NCBI GenBank assembly: GCA_021806645.1
Contig: JAJZQX010000010.1
Span: 62,001 to 126,000 of the forward strand
Direction of reading: 5' to 3'
Origin: Myxococcales bacterium
GTDB lineage: Bacteria > Myxococcota > Myxococcia > Myxococcales > Anaeromyxobacteraceae
DNA: 64,000 bases
Of the stretch, positions 28,356 through 36,975 are shown piece after piece. The notes beneath the pieces are model-generated. The model made no database searches. It worked only from the letters and a program-made list of their open reading frames with translations, and had not been told where the DNA came from. The translations under genes were made by a program, and so were the position numbers. Position 1 is the stretch's first letter, and every line of letters starts with the position of its first letter.

Positions 28356-29217
28356 CCCGGGCCGCGAAGAGGCCGGTGGGCCGAAGGAAGAGGATGGCGA
28401 GCAGGAGGGTGATGGAGACGGCGTCCTTGTAGGCGGAGGGCATCACCGAGACCGCGAAGGCCTCGAGGACCCCGAGCACCAACCCGGCGGCCACGGCGGC
28501 CAGGCTGCTGCCCAGGCCACCGAGGATGGCGACGGTGAAGCCCTTCATGGCGAGGCCGGTGCCGATGTTGTACTGCGTGTAGGTGATGGGCGAGACCACG
28601 CAGCCGGCCAGGGCGCCCATCCCCGCGCTGAGGATGAAGGAGGCGGTGACGAGGTTGCGGGTCGGCAGCCCGCAGAGCGAGGCGGCCACCCGGTTCGAGG
28701 CGCAGGCCCGCATCTGCTTCCCGGTGCTGCTCCAGCGGAAGAAGGCGGTGGTGAGCGCCACCAGGGCCGAGCAGGCCCCCAGCGTCCAGAGGACCTGGGG
28801 CGACATGCGGGCACCGCCGATGGACAGCGACGTGATCTCCGAGCCGGTGAAGTAGGGGAGCGCCCGGACGTTCTGGCCCCAGATCAGCAGGGCCGCCTCG
28901 CGGATGAGGATGGAGATGCCGACGGTGATGATGATCATCCGCAGCACCGAGGGGCTGGAGAGCCAGCGGATGAAGACGAGCTCGACCAGGGCCCCGACCA
29001 CCATGGTGGCGAGGACCGCCAGGAGGATGGCGAGCGGGAGCGGCAGGATCTTGACGAGGGAGACGGCGATCATCCCGCCCAGCATCACGAACTCGCCCTG
29101 GGCGAAGTTGATGACGCCGGTGGCGTTGTAGATGATGTTGAAGCCCATCCCCACCACGGCGTAGATCATCCCGTAGGTGAGGCCGGCCATCAGGTACTGG
29201 AAGAAGAGCGCGGACAC
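28339..29217 (-). CDS. livH: Branched-chain amino acid-type ABC permease LivH
   Basis: This 292-residue inner-membrane permease has the family block GMGFNIIYNATGVINFAQGE near residue 25 and seven to eight membrane segments. The start is GTG at 29217; the ribosome-binding site there is weak and an ATG nine codons later is an alternative. It follows the ACT-domain gene by 24 bp. With LivM it forms the channel. Confidence 0.92.
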   Translation of the reverse strand: MSALFFQYLMAGLTYGMIYAVVGMGFNIIYNATGVINFAQGEFVMLGGMIAVSLVKILPLPLAILLAVLATMVVGALVELVFIRWLSSPSVLRMIIITVGISILIREAALLIWGQNVRALPYFTGSEITSLSIGGARMSPQVLWTLGACSALVALTTAFFRWSSTGKQMRACASNRVAASLCGLPTRNLVTASFILSAGMGALAGCVVSPITYTQYNIGTGLAMKGFTVAILGGLGSSLAAVAAGLVLGVLEAFAVSVMPSAYKDAVSITLLLAILFLRPTGLFAARVAYRP

Positions 29218-29241
29218 CGGGGGGTCGGGCTGCCGCGATCG

Positions 29242-29667
29242 CTAGAGCGGATCGAAGCGGTCGAGCACGGTGACGCCGGCGCCGTGGAGGGCGTCCAGGG
29301 CGCGGCCGATCTCGTCGAAGCGGAAGATGATGATGGCGCTCTCTCCCTTGCGCCGCGCCGCCGAGTACATGTACTCGACGTTGATGCCGTTGCGGCGGAG
29401 CGCGTGGAGCGTCTCGCCGAGCCCGCCCGGCCGGTCCGGGACCTCCACGGCCACCACCCGCGTCTTGTCCACCGTGAACCCGGCCTCCTTGAGGATGACT
29501 CGGGTCCGCTCCGGGTCGTCGACGATGAGCCGCAGGATGCCGAAGTCGGCCATGTCGGCGAGGGAGAGCGCCTTCATGTCGATGGCGTTCCTGGCCAGCA
29601 CGTCCACGACCTCGACGAGCCCGCCGGACCGGTTCTCCAGGAATACCGAGACCTGCGCGACTTCCAT
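29242..29667 (-). CDS. Tandem ACT-domain protein
   Basis: This 141-residue protein is made of two ACT domains, about residues 3-68 and 72-137, and has no enzyme domain. ACT domains usually bind amino acids. The second begins VVAVEVPDRPGGLGETLHAL, the typical ligand-loop region. It lies between a phenylacetate-CoA ligase gene and livH, 15 and 24 bp away. Such proteins commonly accompany PaaK and indolepyruvate oxidoreductase genes in anaerobes. A sensory role for aromatic or branched-chain amino acids is likely, but its target is unknown. Confidence 0.85.
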   Translation of the reverse strand: MEVAQVSVFLENRSGGLVEVVDVLARNAIDMKALSLADMADFGILRLIVDDPERTRVILKEAGFTVDKTRVVAVEVPDRPGGLGETLHALRRNGINVEYMYSAARRKGESAIIIFRFDEIGRALDALHGAGVTVLDRFDPL

Positions 29668-29682
29668 GTGCCCTCCTCCCGC

Positions 29683-31005
29683 CTAGATCTTCCGCTTGTC
29701 GATGACCCGCTTGGCCTTGCCCTCGCTCCGGGCCAGGGTCCGAGGCTCGACCAGGGTCACCGTGGCCCGGATCCCCAGCACCCGCTCGAGCTCCTGGCCG
29801 AGGTTGCGGTGGAGCGTCTCCAAGGCCCGCATCTTGTCCGAAAAGACCTCGGCGGTCACCTCGACCTGGACCTCCATGTCGTCGAGCCCCTTCTCCCTGG
29901 TCAGGACGATGGCGTAGTGGGGCAGCGTCCCATCCACCCTGAGGAGCGCCGTCTCCACCTGGGAGGGGAAGACGTTGACGCCGCGGATGATGAACATGTC
30001 GTCGGAGCGCCGCTCGATGCGCTTGATGCGCCGGAGCGTGCGGCCGCAGGCGCACGGCTCGGCGATGAGCGTGGTCACGTCGCGGGTCCGGTAGCGGATC
30101 ATGGGCATGGCCCGCTTCGAGAGGGTGGTGAGCACCAGCTCGCCCTCGCTCCCGTCGGGGAGGACCGCGCCGCTGGCCGGATCGATGATCTCCGGGAAGA
30201 AGTGGTCCTCGTAGAGGTGGAGCCCGACCTGGTGGACGCACTCGGCGCCCACGCCCGGGCCGATGATCTCGGAGAGCCCGTAGATGTCGTAGCCGCGGAC
30301 GCCGGTGTCATCCTGGATGCGCTGGCGCATGGCCTCGCTCCACGGCTCGGCGCCGAAGACGCCCACGCGCATGCGGGAGAAGTCGATCTTCTCCTCCACG
30401 GCGCGCTCGACCAGGTGCAGGAAGTAGGAGGGCGTGCAGCAGATGACGGTGGCGCCGAAGTCCTGCATCACCATGATCTGCCGCTCGGTGTTGCCGCCGC
30501 TGATGGGGATGACCGTGGCGCCGAGCGCCTCGGCGCCGTAGTGGGCGCCCAGCCCGCCGGTGAAGAGGCCGTAGCCGTAGGCGTTCTGGATGATGTCGCC
30601 GCGGTGGACGCCGAAGGAGGCGAAGGCCCGGACCATGACCTCCTTCCAGACCTCGATGTCGGCCTGGGTGTAGGCGACCACGATGGGCCGGCCGGTGGTC
30701 CCCGAGGAGGCGTGGAGCCGCACCACCTCCTCCATGGGGCAGGCCAGGAGGCCGAAGGGGTAGGTGTCGCGCAGGTCGGCCTTGACCGTGAAGGGCAGCC
30801 GGGCCAGGTCGGCCGGGGTCTGGACGTCCTTGGGCGTGAGGCCACGCTCGTCCATCCGGCTCCGGAAGTGCTCGACCCGCGCGTAGGCGAGGGCCACCGT
30901 GGAGCGGAGGCGCTGGAGCTGGACCTCCTCGAGCCTGGCGCGCGGCAGGTAGTCGGCGGCGCTGAGGGGGTGAAAGCCGTTGGCCGGATCGTTCCAGGTG
31001 CTCAC
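29683..31005 (-). CDS. paaK: Phenylacetate-CoA ligase
   Basis: This AMP-forming ligase of 440 residues makes phenylacetyl-CoA (or a substituted arylacetyl-CoA) from the acid, ATP and CoA. It has the intact PaaK loop ASSGTTGRPIVVAYT, YGYGLFTGGLG, GLSEIIGPG, the CACGRT motif and MFIIRGVNVFPSQVE. The start is GTG at 31005, where GGGAGG precedes by six bases; the longer reading frame to 31092 lacks family similarity. It lies downstream of iorB. In combination, arylpyruvate would be oxidised by IorAB to an arylacetyl-CoA, while free arylacetates are activated by this ligase. Confidence 0.92.
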   Translation of the reverse strand: MSTWNDPANGFHPLSAADYLPRARLEEVQLQRLRSTVALAYARVEHFRSRMDERGLTPKDVQTPADLARLPFTVKADLRDTYPFGLLACPMEEVVRLHASSGTTGRPIVVAYTQADIEVWKEVMVRAFASFGVHRGDIIQNAYGYGLFTGGLGAHYGAEALGATVIPISGGNTERQIMVMQDFGATVICCTPSYFLHLVERAVEEKIDFSRMRVGVFGAEPWSEAMRQRIQDDTGVRGYDIYGLSEIIGPGVGAECVHQVGLHLYEDHFFPEIIDPASGAVLPDGSEGELVLTTLSKRAMPMIRYRTRDVTTLIAEPCACGRTLRRIKRIERRSDDMFIIRGVNVFPSQVETALLRVDGTLPHYAIVLTREKGLDDMEVQVEVTAEVFSDKMRALETLHRNLGQELERVLGIRATVTLVEPRTLARSEGKAKRVIDKRKI

Positions 31006-31042
31006 CGTCGACCTCCCGGGGCGGGGGCGCCCCTCGTCGAGT

Positions 31043-31555
31043 TCACTGTCGCTTGCCGAGTGCCGCCGCGCCGGACGTGGCGGCGCGGGCACGTCCCTGC
31101 TGGAAGGCCTGCTCGTTCGCGGCGTGGAGGCGCTCCGCCAGCGCGGCCCGAACCGCGTCGAGGAAGATCCGCTCCGGGATGTCGAGGTAGGCGGAGAGCG
31201 CGCCCAGCAGGGCCACGTTGAGGCTGCGCTTGTTGATGAGTTCCCCCTCGGGGACGAAGTCGGGTGCGAGGAGCACGCCGCCGGGGCGCAGCAGCGGGCG
31301 GGTGACCTCGACCTCGGAGGGGGCCAGCACCACCAGGAAGTCGGCCTCGCCCCGGGGGATCATGGGCGAGAGCACCTTCACGCCGAAGCGGATGTCCGAG
31401 GTGACCGAGCCGCCGCGCTGGCTCATGCCGTGGACCTCGGCCTTCTTGACGTCGAAACCGGCGCGAACGGCGGCGTCGGCGAGGATGTCGGAGGCCTTGA
31501 TGACCCCCTGGCCTCCCAGCCCGGCCAGGATCACGTTGGTGACGGTGTGGCTCAT
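31043..31555 (-). CDS. iorB: Indolepyruvate:ferredoxin oxidoreductase beta subunit
   Basis: This 170-residue subunit corresponds to the gamma domain of 2-oxoacid:ferredoxin oxidoreductases. The opening NVILAGLGGQGVI and EVHGMSQRGGSV are diagnostic. The ATG at 31555 overlaps the iorA stop by four bases, which decides the start; the longer frame adds eight residues with no similarity. With IorA it converts arylpyruvates (indolepyruvate, phenylpyruvate) and CoA to arylacetyl-CoA, CO2 and reduced ferredoxin. Confidence 0.94.
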   Translation of the reverse strand: MSHTVTNVILAGLGGQGVIKASDILADAAVRAGFDVKKAEVHGMSQRGGSVTSDIRFGVKVLSPMIPRGEADFLVVLAPSEVEVTRPLLRPGGVLLAPDFVPEGELINKRSLNVALLGALSAYLDIPERIFLDAVRAALAERLHAANEQAFQQGRARAATSGAAALGKRQ

Positions 31556-33189
31556 GCGTCCTCCGGCACCGCGCCGCACGCCGCGCCGGCGCAGGCCTGC
31601 GCCGCACGGGTCGCTTCGGCCGCCTTCTCCCAGCCGCGGATGTCGGCCGCCGCCAGCACGCAGGGGCGCCGGGCCACGATGAGGGAGAGGAGGGGAGCGG
31701 CCAGCTTCTCCGCCAGCAGCGTCGCGAACCCGGCCGGGTTCGCGAAGGGATCGATGATGGTGGTGTCGATTCCCATGGCGCGGGCCAGGCCCTCGATGGA
31801 GATCTTGCCGGTGGCCTCGTGCTCGAGGGTGCGGCCGGTCCCGGGGTGCTCCTGCTGCCCGGTCATGGCGGTGATGCCGTTGTCGAGGACGATGATCACG
31901 TGGCCCAGCTTGGGTGGGTTGTAGACCATCTCCATGAGCCCGGAGACGCCGGAGTGGATGAAGGTGGAGTCCCCGATGATGGAGACCACCCGCCTGGCCT
32001 GATCGGCGGGGAGGACGTGGCGCAACCCGAGGCCGACGCCGATGGAGGCGCCCATGGCCACGCAGGTGTCCAGGGCCCGGTAGGGCTCCATGACGCCCAG
32101 CGTGTAACAGCCGATGTCGCCGGCCACGATGCAGTCGAGCTTGCGCAGCGCCGCGAAGACCGGGTGGTAGGGACAGGCGGCGCAGAGCTCTGGCGGCTTC
32201 CCCTTGGGGAGCGGCGGCTCGGTGGAGAGATCCCGGGCCAGGATGCGGCGGACCCGGCCCACGTCGAGCTCGCCGAAGCGGAACATCTCCGGCTTCGACT
32301 CGACGGCGATGCCGGCGGCGCGCAGGGCGTCGGCGATGACGGGGTCGCCCTCCTCGATGACCTGGCAGCGCTTCACGCCGGCGGCGAAGGTGCGGAGCCG
32401 CTCGATGGGGAGCGGGTGGACCAGGCCGATCTTGAAGAAGCTGGCGCCCGGGGAGGCCTCGGCGGCGTGCAGGGCGCAGACGCCGTCGGTGACGATCCCC
32501 AGGTCCCTGCTGCCCTCGGTGACGGTGTGGAGGTCGCTGGTCTCGCCGAAGGCGGCCATGTCGGCCAGCTTGGCCCGCAGCTTGCGGTGGGCTGGGCGGG
32601 CGAAGGCCGGGACCATGACCCGGCCCGGGATGTCGCGCACGAAGCTGGGGGCGCGCGGTGTCATCGGCGTGGCCCGCGAGGTGACCAGGGCCTTGGAGTG
32701 GCAGACCCGGGTGGTCATCCGGAACAGGACCGGAAGCGACCAGCGCTCGGAGAGCTCGACCGCCCGGAAGAAGTAGTCGTAGGCTTCTTGCGGATCGGCG
32801 GGAGAGAGCATGGGCAGGCCGGCGGCGATGGCGTAGCGCCGGTTGTCCTGCTCGTTCTGCGAGGAGGCCATGCCGGGGTCGTCGGCCGTGACCACCACCA
32901 GGGCGCCGGTGACGCCGGTATAGGCCGCGGTGAAGAGTGGATCCGCGGCGACGTTGAGGCCGACGTGCTTCATGGTCACCAGGGCCCTACCACCGCCGAA
33001 GGCGGCTCCCAGCCCCACCTCGAGCGCCACCTTCTCGTTGGGCGCCCACTGGGCGCTGCCGCCGAGGGCGCCGAAGGCCTCCAGGATCTCGGTGGAGGGG
33101 GTGCCGGGGTACCCGGTCCCGAGGGCGATGCCCGTGTCTCGCGCGGCGAGGGCGACGGCTTCGTCGCCCGACAGCAGCCTCTTCTCCAT
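31552..33189 (-). CDS. iorA: Indolepyruvate:ferredoxin oxidoreductase alpha subunit lacking the C-terminal ferredoxin domain
   Basis: This thiamine-diphosphate-dependent subunit has 545 residues. The N-terminal domain carries GYPGTPSTEI and TADDPGMASSQNEQDNR. The TPP-binding region is visible in GDIGCYTLGV and GDSTFIHSGV...NGITAMTGQQ. Usual IorA proteins continue after the RRPC motif with about 70-80 residues holding eight cysteines for two [4Fe-4S] clusters. Here the protein ends 39 residues after RRPC, with only a CAGAAC remnant. The start ATG at 33189 lies about 30 bp from the conserved 31-bp element. It heads the operon that ends at 24423. An external ferredoxin must take electrons directly, or another subunit substitutes. 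Confidence 0.92.
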   Translation of the reverse strand: MEKRLLSGDEAVALAARDTGIALGTGYPGTPSTEILEAFGALGGSAQWAPNEKVALEVGLGAAFGGGRALVTMKHVGLNVAADPLFTAAYTGVTGALVVVTADDPGMASSQNEQDNRRYAIAAGLPMLSPADPQEAYDYFFRAVELSERWSLPVLFRMTTRVCHSKALVTSRATPMTPRAPSFVRDIPGRVMVPAFARPAHRKLRAKLADMAAFGETSDLHTVTEGSRDLGIVTDGVCALHAAEASPGASFFKIGLVHPLPIERLRTFAAGVKRCQVIEEGDPVIADALRAAGIAVESKPEMFRFGELDVGRVRRILARDLSTEPPLPKGKPPELCAACPYHPVFAALRKLDCIVAGDIGCYTLGVMEPYRALDTCVAMGASIGVGLGLRHVLPADQARRVVSIIGDSTFIHSGVSGLMEMVYNPPKLGHVIIVLDNGITAMTGQQEHPGTGRTLEHEATGKISIEGLARAMGIDTTIIDPFANPAGFATLLAEKLAAPLLSLIVARRPCVLAAADIRGWEKAAEATRAAQACAGAACGAVPEDA

Positions 33190-33219
33190 CACGTCAGCTC
33201 CGGCATGGGGATAGCACGC

Positions 33220-33250
33220 ATTCTGGTACGCTTTTACTGGAATTGTCCAG
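33220..33250. promoter_or_regulatory. 31-bp conserved promoter/operator element, copy C
   Basis: The element lies between iorA (start 33189) and a divergent envelope-protein gene (start 33399). It is identical to the copy at 9085 in 25 of 31 positions, all differences being in the central six bases, and keeps the same length. Read towards iorA it offers TGGACA and CAGAAT about 18 bp apart, placing transcription start close to the iorA start codon. It may be a promoter, an operator of a common regulator, or both. Confidence 0.65.
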
Positions 33251-33398
33251 AGACTCCTGGCGAACCGGGGTGGAGGTTGGTTGGCGCCGGCCGGGGAGAC
33301 GCCCGACTCCTGGCGGGCCCCGGGGGGGCCCGACGCGAGGCCTCTTCGCTTGCGGTCATGGAACGGTTCTGGTCTCCTGAAAGTCAAGGGGGTTCCAC

Positions 33399-34322
33399 AT
33401 GCACCGCACGCTCGCTGCCCTGGCCTGCCTGGCCCTCGCCACCCCGGTGACTCGCGCCCAGGAGGCGGCCCCGCCGCCGCCCGCGGCCGCTCCCGCCCCC
33501 TCGCCCGCGGCCCCGCGGCCCGGCCAGGAGGTGGTGGTGGTCCTGAAGGACGGCCAGAAGCTGAAGGGGACGCTGGTGAGCCAGGACCAGGGCGGCGTCA
33601 CCATCGAGTCCTCGGGGGGGCGGATGCAACTCCCCGCCGGCTCGATCCAGGCCGTGGCGGTACCCGGCAGCGTCGCCGCCGAGGGGCCGTGGCCGCGCGA
33701 TCCGAACCGGACCCGCTACCTCTACTCCCCGAGCGGCTTCATGCTGAAGCAGGGCGAGGGCTACCTCTCGCAGACCGAGCTGCTCGTCACCTCGGTCGGC
33801 TTCGGCCTCACCGACTGGCTCACGCTCCAGGCCGGCACCATCCTGCCCTGGGCCATCTACCAGCCGAGCACCATGCCCTTCATCGTGGCGGTGAAGGCGG
33901 GCGGTTCCCCCTCACGGTACGTCCATCTGGCCGGTGGCTTCCAGACGCTGGTCATCCCCGGGGTCAGCGAGATGCCGGCGGTCGGGTTCCTCTTCGGCAC
34001 GATCACGCTCGGCACCGAGGACCTGCACCTCGGCGTCTCGGGCGGCCCGCCCTTCGCCTTCAACAAGGGCACCAGCAAGCTGGGGAGCGCCTTCTTCTCG
34101 GTCTCCGGAAACTGGCGCGTCTCCCGCTCCATCGCGCTGGTGAGCGAGAACTGGTTCGTACCGGTGGACAACTCCACCAGCGTGATCGGCAGCGCCGCGG
34201 TCCGCTTCATCGGCGAGCAGCTTGGCGTGGATCTCGGGTTCCTCTTCCCGCAGGGCTCGCCGATCCCGGTCCCCTGGCTCGACTTCACCTGGCACTGGAA
34301 CGGGCCGGGCCCGGCGCGGTAG
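33399..34322 (+). CDS. Putative secreted/outer-membrane protein of unknown function
   Basis: I do not recognise a named family. The 307-residue protein starts with a signal peptide ending near TPVTRAQE, then an Ala/Pro-rich linker. A short beta-rich segment (VVVVLKDGQKLKGTLVSQDQ, about residues 45-90) resembles small barrel domains of secreted myxobacterial proteins. The remaining 200 residues alternate polar and hydrophobic residues and end with Trp/Phe, as expected for an outer-membrane beta-barrel. AAGGGGG precedes the ATG. It is divergent from iorA and shares the control region with element C, so a link with uptake of aromatic acids is conceivable but unproven. Confidence 0.65.
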   Translation: MHRTLAALACLALATPVTRAQEAAPPPPAAAPAPSPAAPRPGQEVVVVLKDGQKLKGTLVSQDQGGVTIESSGGRMQLPAGSIQAVAVPGSVAAEGPWPRDPNRTRYLYSPSGFMLKQGEGYLSQTELLVTSVGFGLTDWLTLQAGTILPWAIYQPSTMPFIVAVKAGGSPSRYVHLAGGFQTLVIPGVSEMPAVGFLFGTITLGTEDLHLGVSGGPPFAFNKGTSKLGSAFFSVSGNWRVSRSIALVSENWFVPVDNSTSVIGSAAVRFIGEQLGVDLGFLFPQGSPIPVPWLDFTWHWNGPGPAR

Positions 34323-34325
34323 TCC

Positions 34326-34340
34326 GCCCCGGGTCGGGGC
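34326..34340. terminator. Bidirectional hairpin between convergent genes
   Basis: GCCCCG-GGT-CGGGGC forms a six-base-pair stem with a three-base loop in the 19-bp gap between the envelope-protein gene and the convergent trpB gene. There is no T-run, so intrinsic strength is uncertain, but the position between two stop codons fits a shared terminator. Confidence 0.45.
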
Positions 34341-34341
34341 A

Positions 34342-35697
34342 CTAGTACGCCACCTTGGGCAGGTGACCGAGCGACTCCTTCACCTTCTCGGCCGGGTACT
34401 CGAAGTCCTCCAGCTTGCCGGCGAAGTAGGCGTCGTAAGCGCCCATGTCCACGTGGCCGTGGCCCGAGAGGTTGAAGAGGATGGTGCGCGGCTTTCCCTC
34501 CGCCTTGGCGGCCAGCGCCTCGTCGATGGCGCCGCGGATGGCGTGAGACGACTCGGGCGCCGGGATGATCGCCTCGGCGCGGGCGAAGGTGACCGCCGCC
34601 TCGAAGCAGGCCATCTGGCCGACGGCGCGGGCCTCCACCAGCCCGTGGTGCACCACCTGCGAGACCAGCGGCGAGGCGCCGTGGTAGCGCAGGCCGCCGG
34701 CGTGGATGCCGGGCGGCATGAAGTCGTGGCCCAGCGTGTACATCTTGGCCACCGGCGCCATCTTGGCGGTGTCGCCGTAGTCGAAGGCGTAGACGCCCTT
34801 GGTGAGGGTGGGACAGGAGCTCGGCTCCATGGCCAGCAACCGCACCTTCTTGCCCGCCGCCTTGTCGGCCAGGAACGGGAAGGCGATGCCGGCGAAGTTG
34901 GAGCCGCCGCCGTGGCAGCCGATGACGACGTCGGGGTAGTCGCCGGCGTCCTTCAGTTGCTCCTTGGCCTCCAGCCCGATGACGGTCTGGTGCAGGCAGA
35001 CGTGGTTGAGCACCGAGCCGAGCGCGTAGCGGGTGTCGTCGTGCGTGGCCGCGTCCTCTACCGCCTCGGAGATGGCGATGCCGAGCGAGCCCGGGTTCTC
35101 GGGATCCCTGGCCAGGATGGCGCGCCCGGCGCTGGTGCGCGGGCTGGGGGAGGCCAGCACCTCGGCGCCCCAGAGCTCCATCATCGACTTCCGGTAGGGC
35201 TTCTGGCCGTGGGAGATCTTCACCATGTAGATGGTGCACTCCAGGCCGAACATCTGGCAGGCCAGCGCGATCGAGGAGCCCCACTGGCCGGCGCCGGTCT
35301 CGGAGGCGATGCGCCTGGTGCCGGCCAGCTTGTTGTAGTAGGCCTGCGGCACCGCGGTGTTGGGCTTGTGCGACCCGGCCGGCGAGACCCCCTCGTACTT
35401 GAAGTAGATCTTGGCCGGGGTCCCCAGCAGCTTCTCGAGCCGGTGGGCGCGGATCAGCGGGGTGGGGCGCCAGAGCTTGTAGATCTCGCGGACCTCGTCC
35501 GGGATCTTGATCCAGCGCTCCGCCGACATCTCCTGCTCGAGCAGGCCGGGCGGGAAGAGCGGCAGCATGTCGGCCGGCGTCACCGGCTGCAGGGTGCCCG
35601 GGTGGAGCACCGGCGCGGGCGGCGCCGGGAGGTCGGCGATCAGGTTGTACCAGTGGGTGGGGATCTGGTTCTCGCCGAGCAGGAACTTGGTCCGCAT
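34342..35697 (-). CDS. trpB: Tryptophan synthase beta-like PLP enzyme (TrpB2 type)
   Basis: This 451-residue PLP enzyme condenses indole with serine to tryptophan. The long N-terminus ([19 protein letters not shown]) marks the TrpB2 branch, which lacks the tight TrpA partnership. The PLP lysine is in [11 protein letters not shown] and the phosphate-binding loop is [11 protein letters not shown]. No trpA or other trp gene is nearby, so it is a stand-alone gene. The ATG start at 35697 is followed by the conserved leader. It may salvage indole, which would fit a genome that handles indolepyruvate, although that link is inference. Confidence 0.92.
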   Translation of the reverse strand: MRTKFLLGENQIPTHWYNLIADLPAPPAPVLHPGTLQPVTPADMLPLFPPGLLEQEMSAERWIKIPDEVREIYKLWRPTPLIRAHRLEKLLGTPAKIYFKYEGVSPAGSHKPNTAVPQAYYNKLAGTRRIASETGAGQWGSSIALACQMFGLECTIYMVKISHGQKPYRKSMMELWGAEVLASPSPRTSAGRAILARDPENPGSLGIAISEAVEDAATHDDTRYALGSVLNHVCLHQTVIGLEAKEQLKDAGDYPDVVIGCHGGGSNFAGIAFPFLADKAAGKKVRLLAMEPSSCPTLTKGVYAFDYGDTAKMAPVAKMYTLGHDFMPPGIHAGGLRYHGASPLVSQVVHHGLVEARAVGQMACFEAAVTFARAEAIIPAPESSHAIRGAIDEALAAKAEGKPRTILFNLSGHGHVDMGAYDAYFAGKLEDFEYPAEKVKESLGHLPKVAY

Positions 35698-35940
35698 GGG
35701 GCTCCTTGCGAAAAAGGGAAGCGAGGATTAGGCAGGGCCAGGCCTTCCACGTCAAGCCGGGAGTACCCGGCGCCGCGGGGAAGGAGGTGGCCGCGCCGTC
35801 GCCCGCCCGTCCGACCGGGCGGGAACGGTCGAAAGTTGCGGGGGGAAAATACAACCCACCGTGGCCGTGGGCTAGGATGTGGGCGTGTCACTCGCTTCCC
35901 GGGTGACACGAGTCAGCCGGGGGACTCAACAGGAGTCGAG

Positions 35941-36795
35941 ATGTCCAGGGAGCGCCGCGCCTGTCCCCGATTTCCACTCGTCCTCACCGTCAAGTACCTC
36001 GACGCCGACTCCGTGCTCGACTACACGGAGAACCTCTCCGCCTCGGGCCTCTTCGTCCGCACCGAACGCCAGTTCTCGCCCGGTGAACGGACCAGCCTGA
36101 TCCTCTCGTTCCCGCAGCTGCTCGAGCCGGTCGAGGTGACGGTCGAGGTGGTCCGCGCCCAGCCGAGCCAGGGCGATCAGCCTGGTGGCGTGGCGGTGCG
36201 GGTGCCCGACGACCTGCCCGATCACCGGGCCCGCCTGGCCGAGGTGACCCGCTTCGTCGCCAACACCTCCCGTGGGCCGGCGCCGAGCTGCCGCATCCTC
36301 CTCTGCGAGGACAACGGGCTGGTGGCCAACATGTACGCGGCCGCGCTGCGGCGGATGGCCGAGACCGACAAGTTCGACGGGCTGGGGGTGGAGGTGGTCA
36401 ACGACGGCGCCGCCGCCTGGGACCGGGTGCTCCGGAAGCCGCCCATCGACGTGCTCATCACCGACGTCTTCATGCCGGCGACCAGCGGCATCGAGCTGGT
36501 CGAGCGGATCCGCTCGGAGCCCTCCCTGGCCCAGATGCCGGTGGTGGTCATCACCTCGGGCGGCGAGAGGGAGCGGGACGAGCTGGCCGCGCTCGGCGTC
36601 ACGCTCTTCCTGCACAAGCCCATCAAGTACCTCGACCTCGCCGACACGGTGCGCTTCCTCCTCAAGGCGCGGCTGGGACTGGTCACCACCCCGCCGCGCG
36701 CCGCCGTGATGTCGCCGGTCGAGCCGAACCCGAAGGCGCTGGTGGACTCGGCGCCGAGCCCCGCGCCACCCGCCGGGCCCAAGCCCACGGCGTAG
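35941..36795 (+). CDS. PilZ domain - response regulator receiver fusion
   Basis: The 284-residue protein combines a PilZ domain (about residues 3-100) with a CheY-like receiver (about 115-240) and a Pro/Ala-rich tail. The PilZ part keeps the RxxxR-like RRACPR and NLSASGLFV motifs needed for cyclic di-GMP binding. The receiver has acidic residues in LLCEDNG, the phospho-acceptor Asp in VLITDVFMP and the conserved Lys in FLHKPIK. This PilZ type, with a GLFV motif, is common in myxobacteria. It may integrate cyclic di-GMP with phosphorelay signals in motility. The ATG at 35941 starts the PilZ domain exactly. Confidence 0.88.
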   Translation: MSRERRACPRFPLVLTVKYLDADSVLDYTENLSASGLFVRTERQFSPGERTSLILSFPQLLEPVEVTVEVVRAQPSQGDQPGGVAVRVPDDLPDHRARLAEVTRFVANTSRGPAPSCRILLCEDNGLVANMYAAALRRMAETDKFDGLGVEVVNDGAAAWDRVLRKPPIDVLITDVFMPATSGIELVERIRSEPSLAQMPVVVITSGGERERDELAALGVTLFLHKPIKYLDLADTVRFLLKARLGLVTTPPRAAVMSPVEPNPKALVDSAPSPAPPAGPKPTA

Positions 36796-36888
36796 GGCCC
36801 CGAGGTGCGCTGGCGCGACGTGGTGGTGGCCAGCCGCCCGCGGGGAGGCTAGCCTGACCGGACCCGACGCACCACCCAGGAGATCAAG

Positions 36889-36975
36889 ATGGCCGAGAAG
36901 GTCGCAGCCCACATCACCGGGACCGTGGTTCGAAGCGAGAAGGCGAAGGGCGAACTCCTCGTCGTGCTGGGATGA
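36889..36975 (+). pseudogene. Truncated biotin/lipoyl carrier protein remnant (28 codons)
   Basis: A short frame MAEKVAAHITGTVV... ends with ELLVVLG and a stop. This is the first half of a small biotin carboxyl-carrier domain, whose usual continuation would be VILESMKMEMP with the biotinylated Lys. The lysine-containing hairpin is missing, so it cannot carry biotin. Its stop overlaps the start of the enoyl-CoA hydratase gene (ATGA). Carrier genes often sit beside acyl-CoA carboxylase or hydratase genes, so this looks like a decayed member of such an operon that now may only serve as a leader for translation. Confidence 0.6.

Noticed and set aside
28222-31221. A 999-codon open frame on the plus strand opposite livM, livH, ACT and paaK
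   Set aside because: It is the antisense of well-supported genes, has Asp/Gly/His-rich composition typical of reverse-strand GC-rich frames and no family motif. The same holds for other long antisense frames such as 56630-60004 and 34222-35940.
31043-33189. 2-oxoglutarate:ferredoxin oxidoreductase (KorAB), the donor used in Thauera
   Set aside because: Domain order in the large subunit, the GYPGTPSTEI opening and the small GLGGQGVI subunit are those of IorA and IorB.
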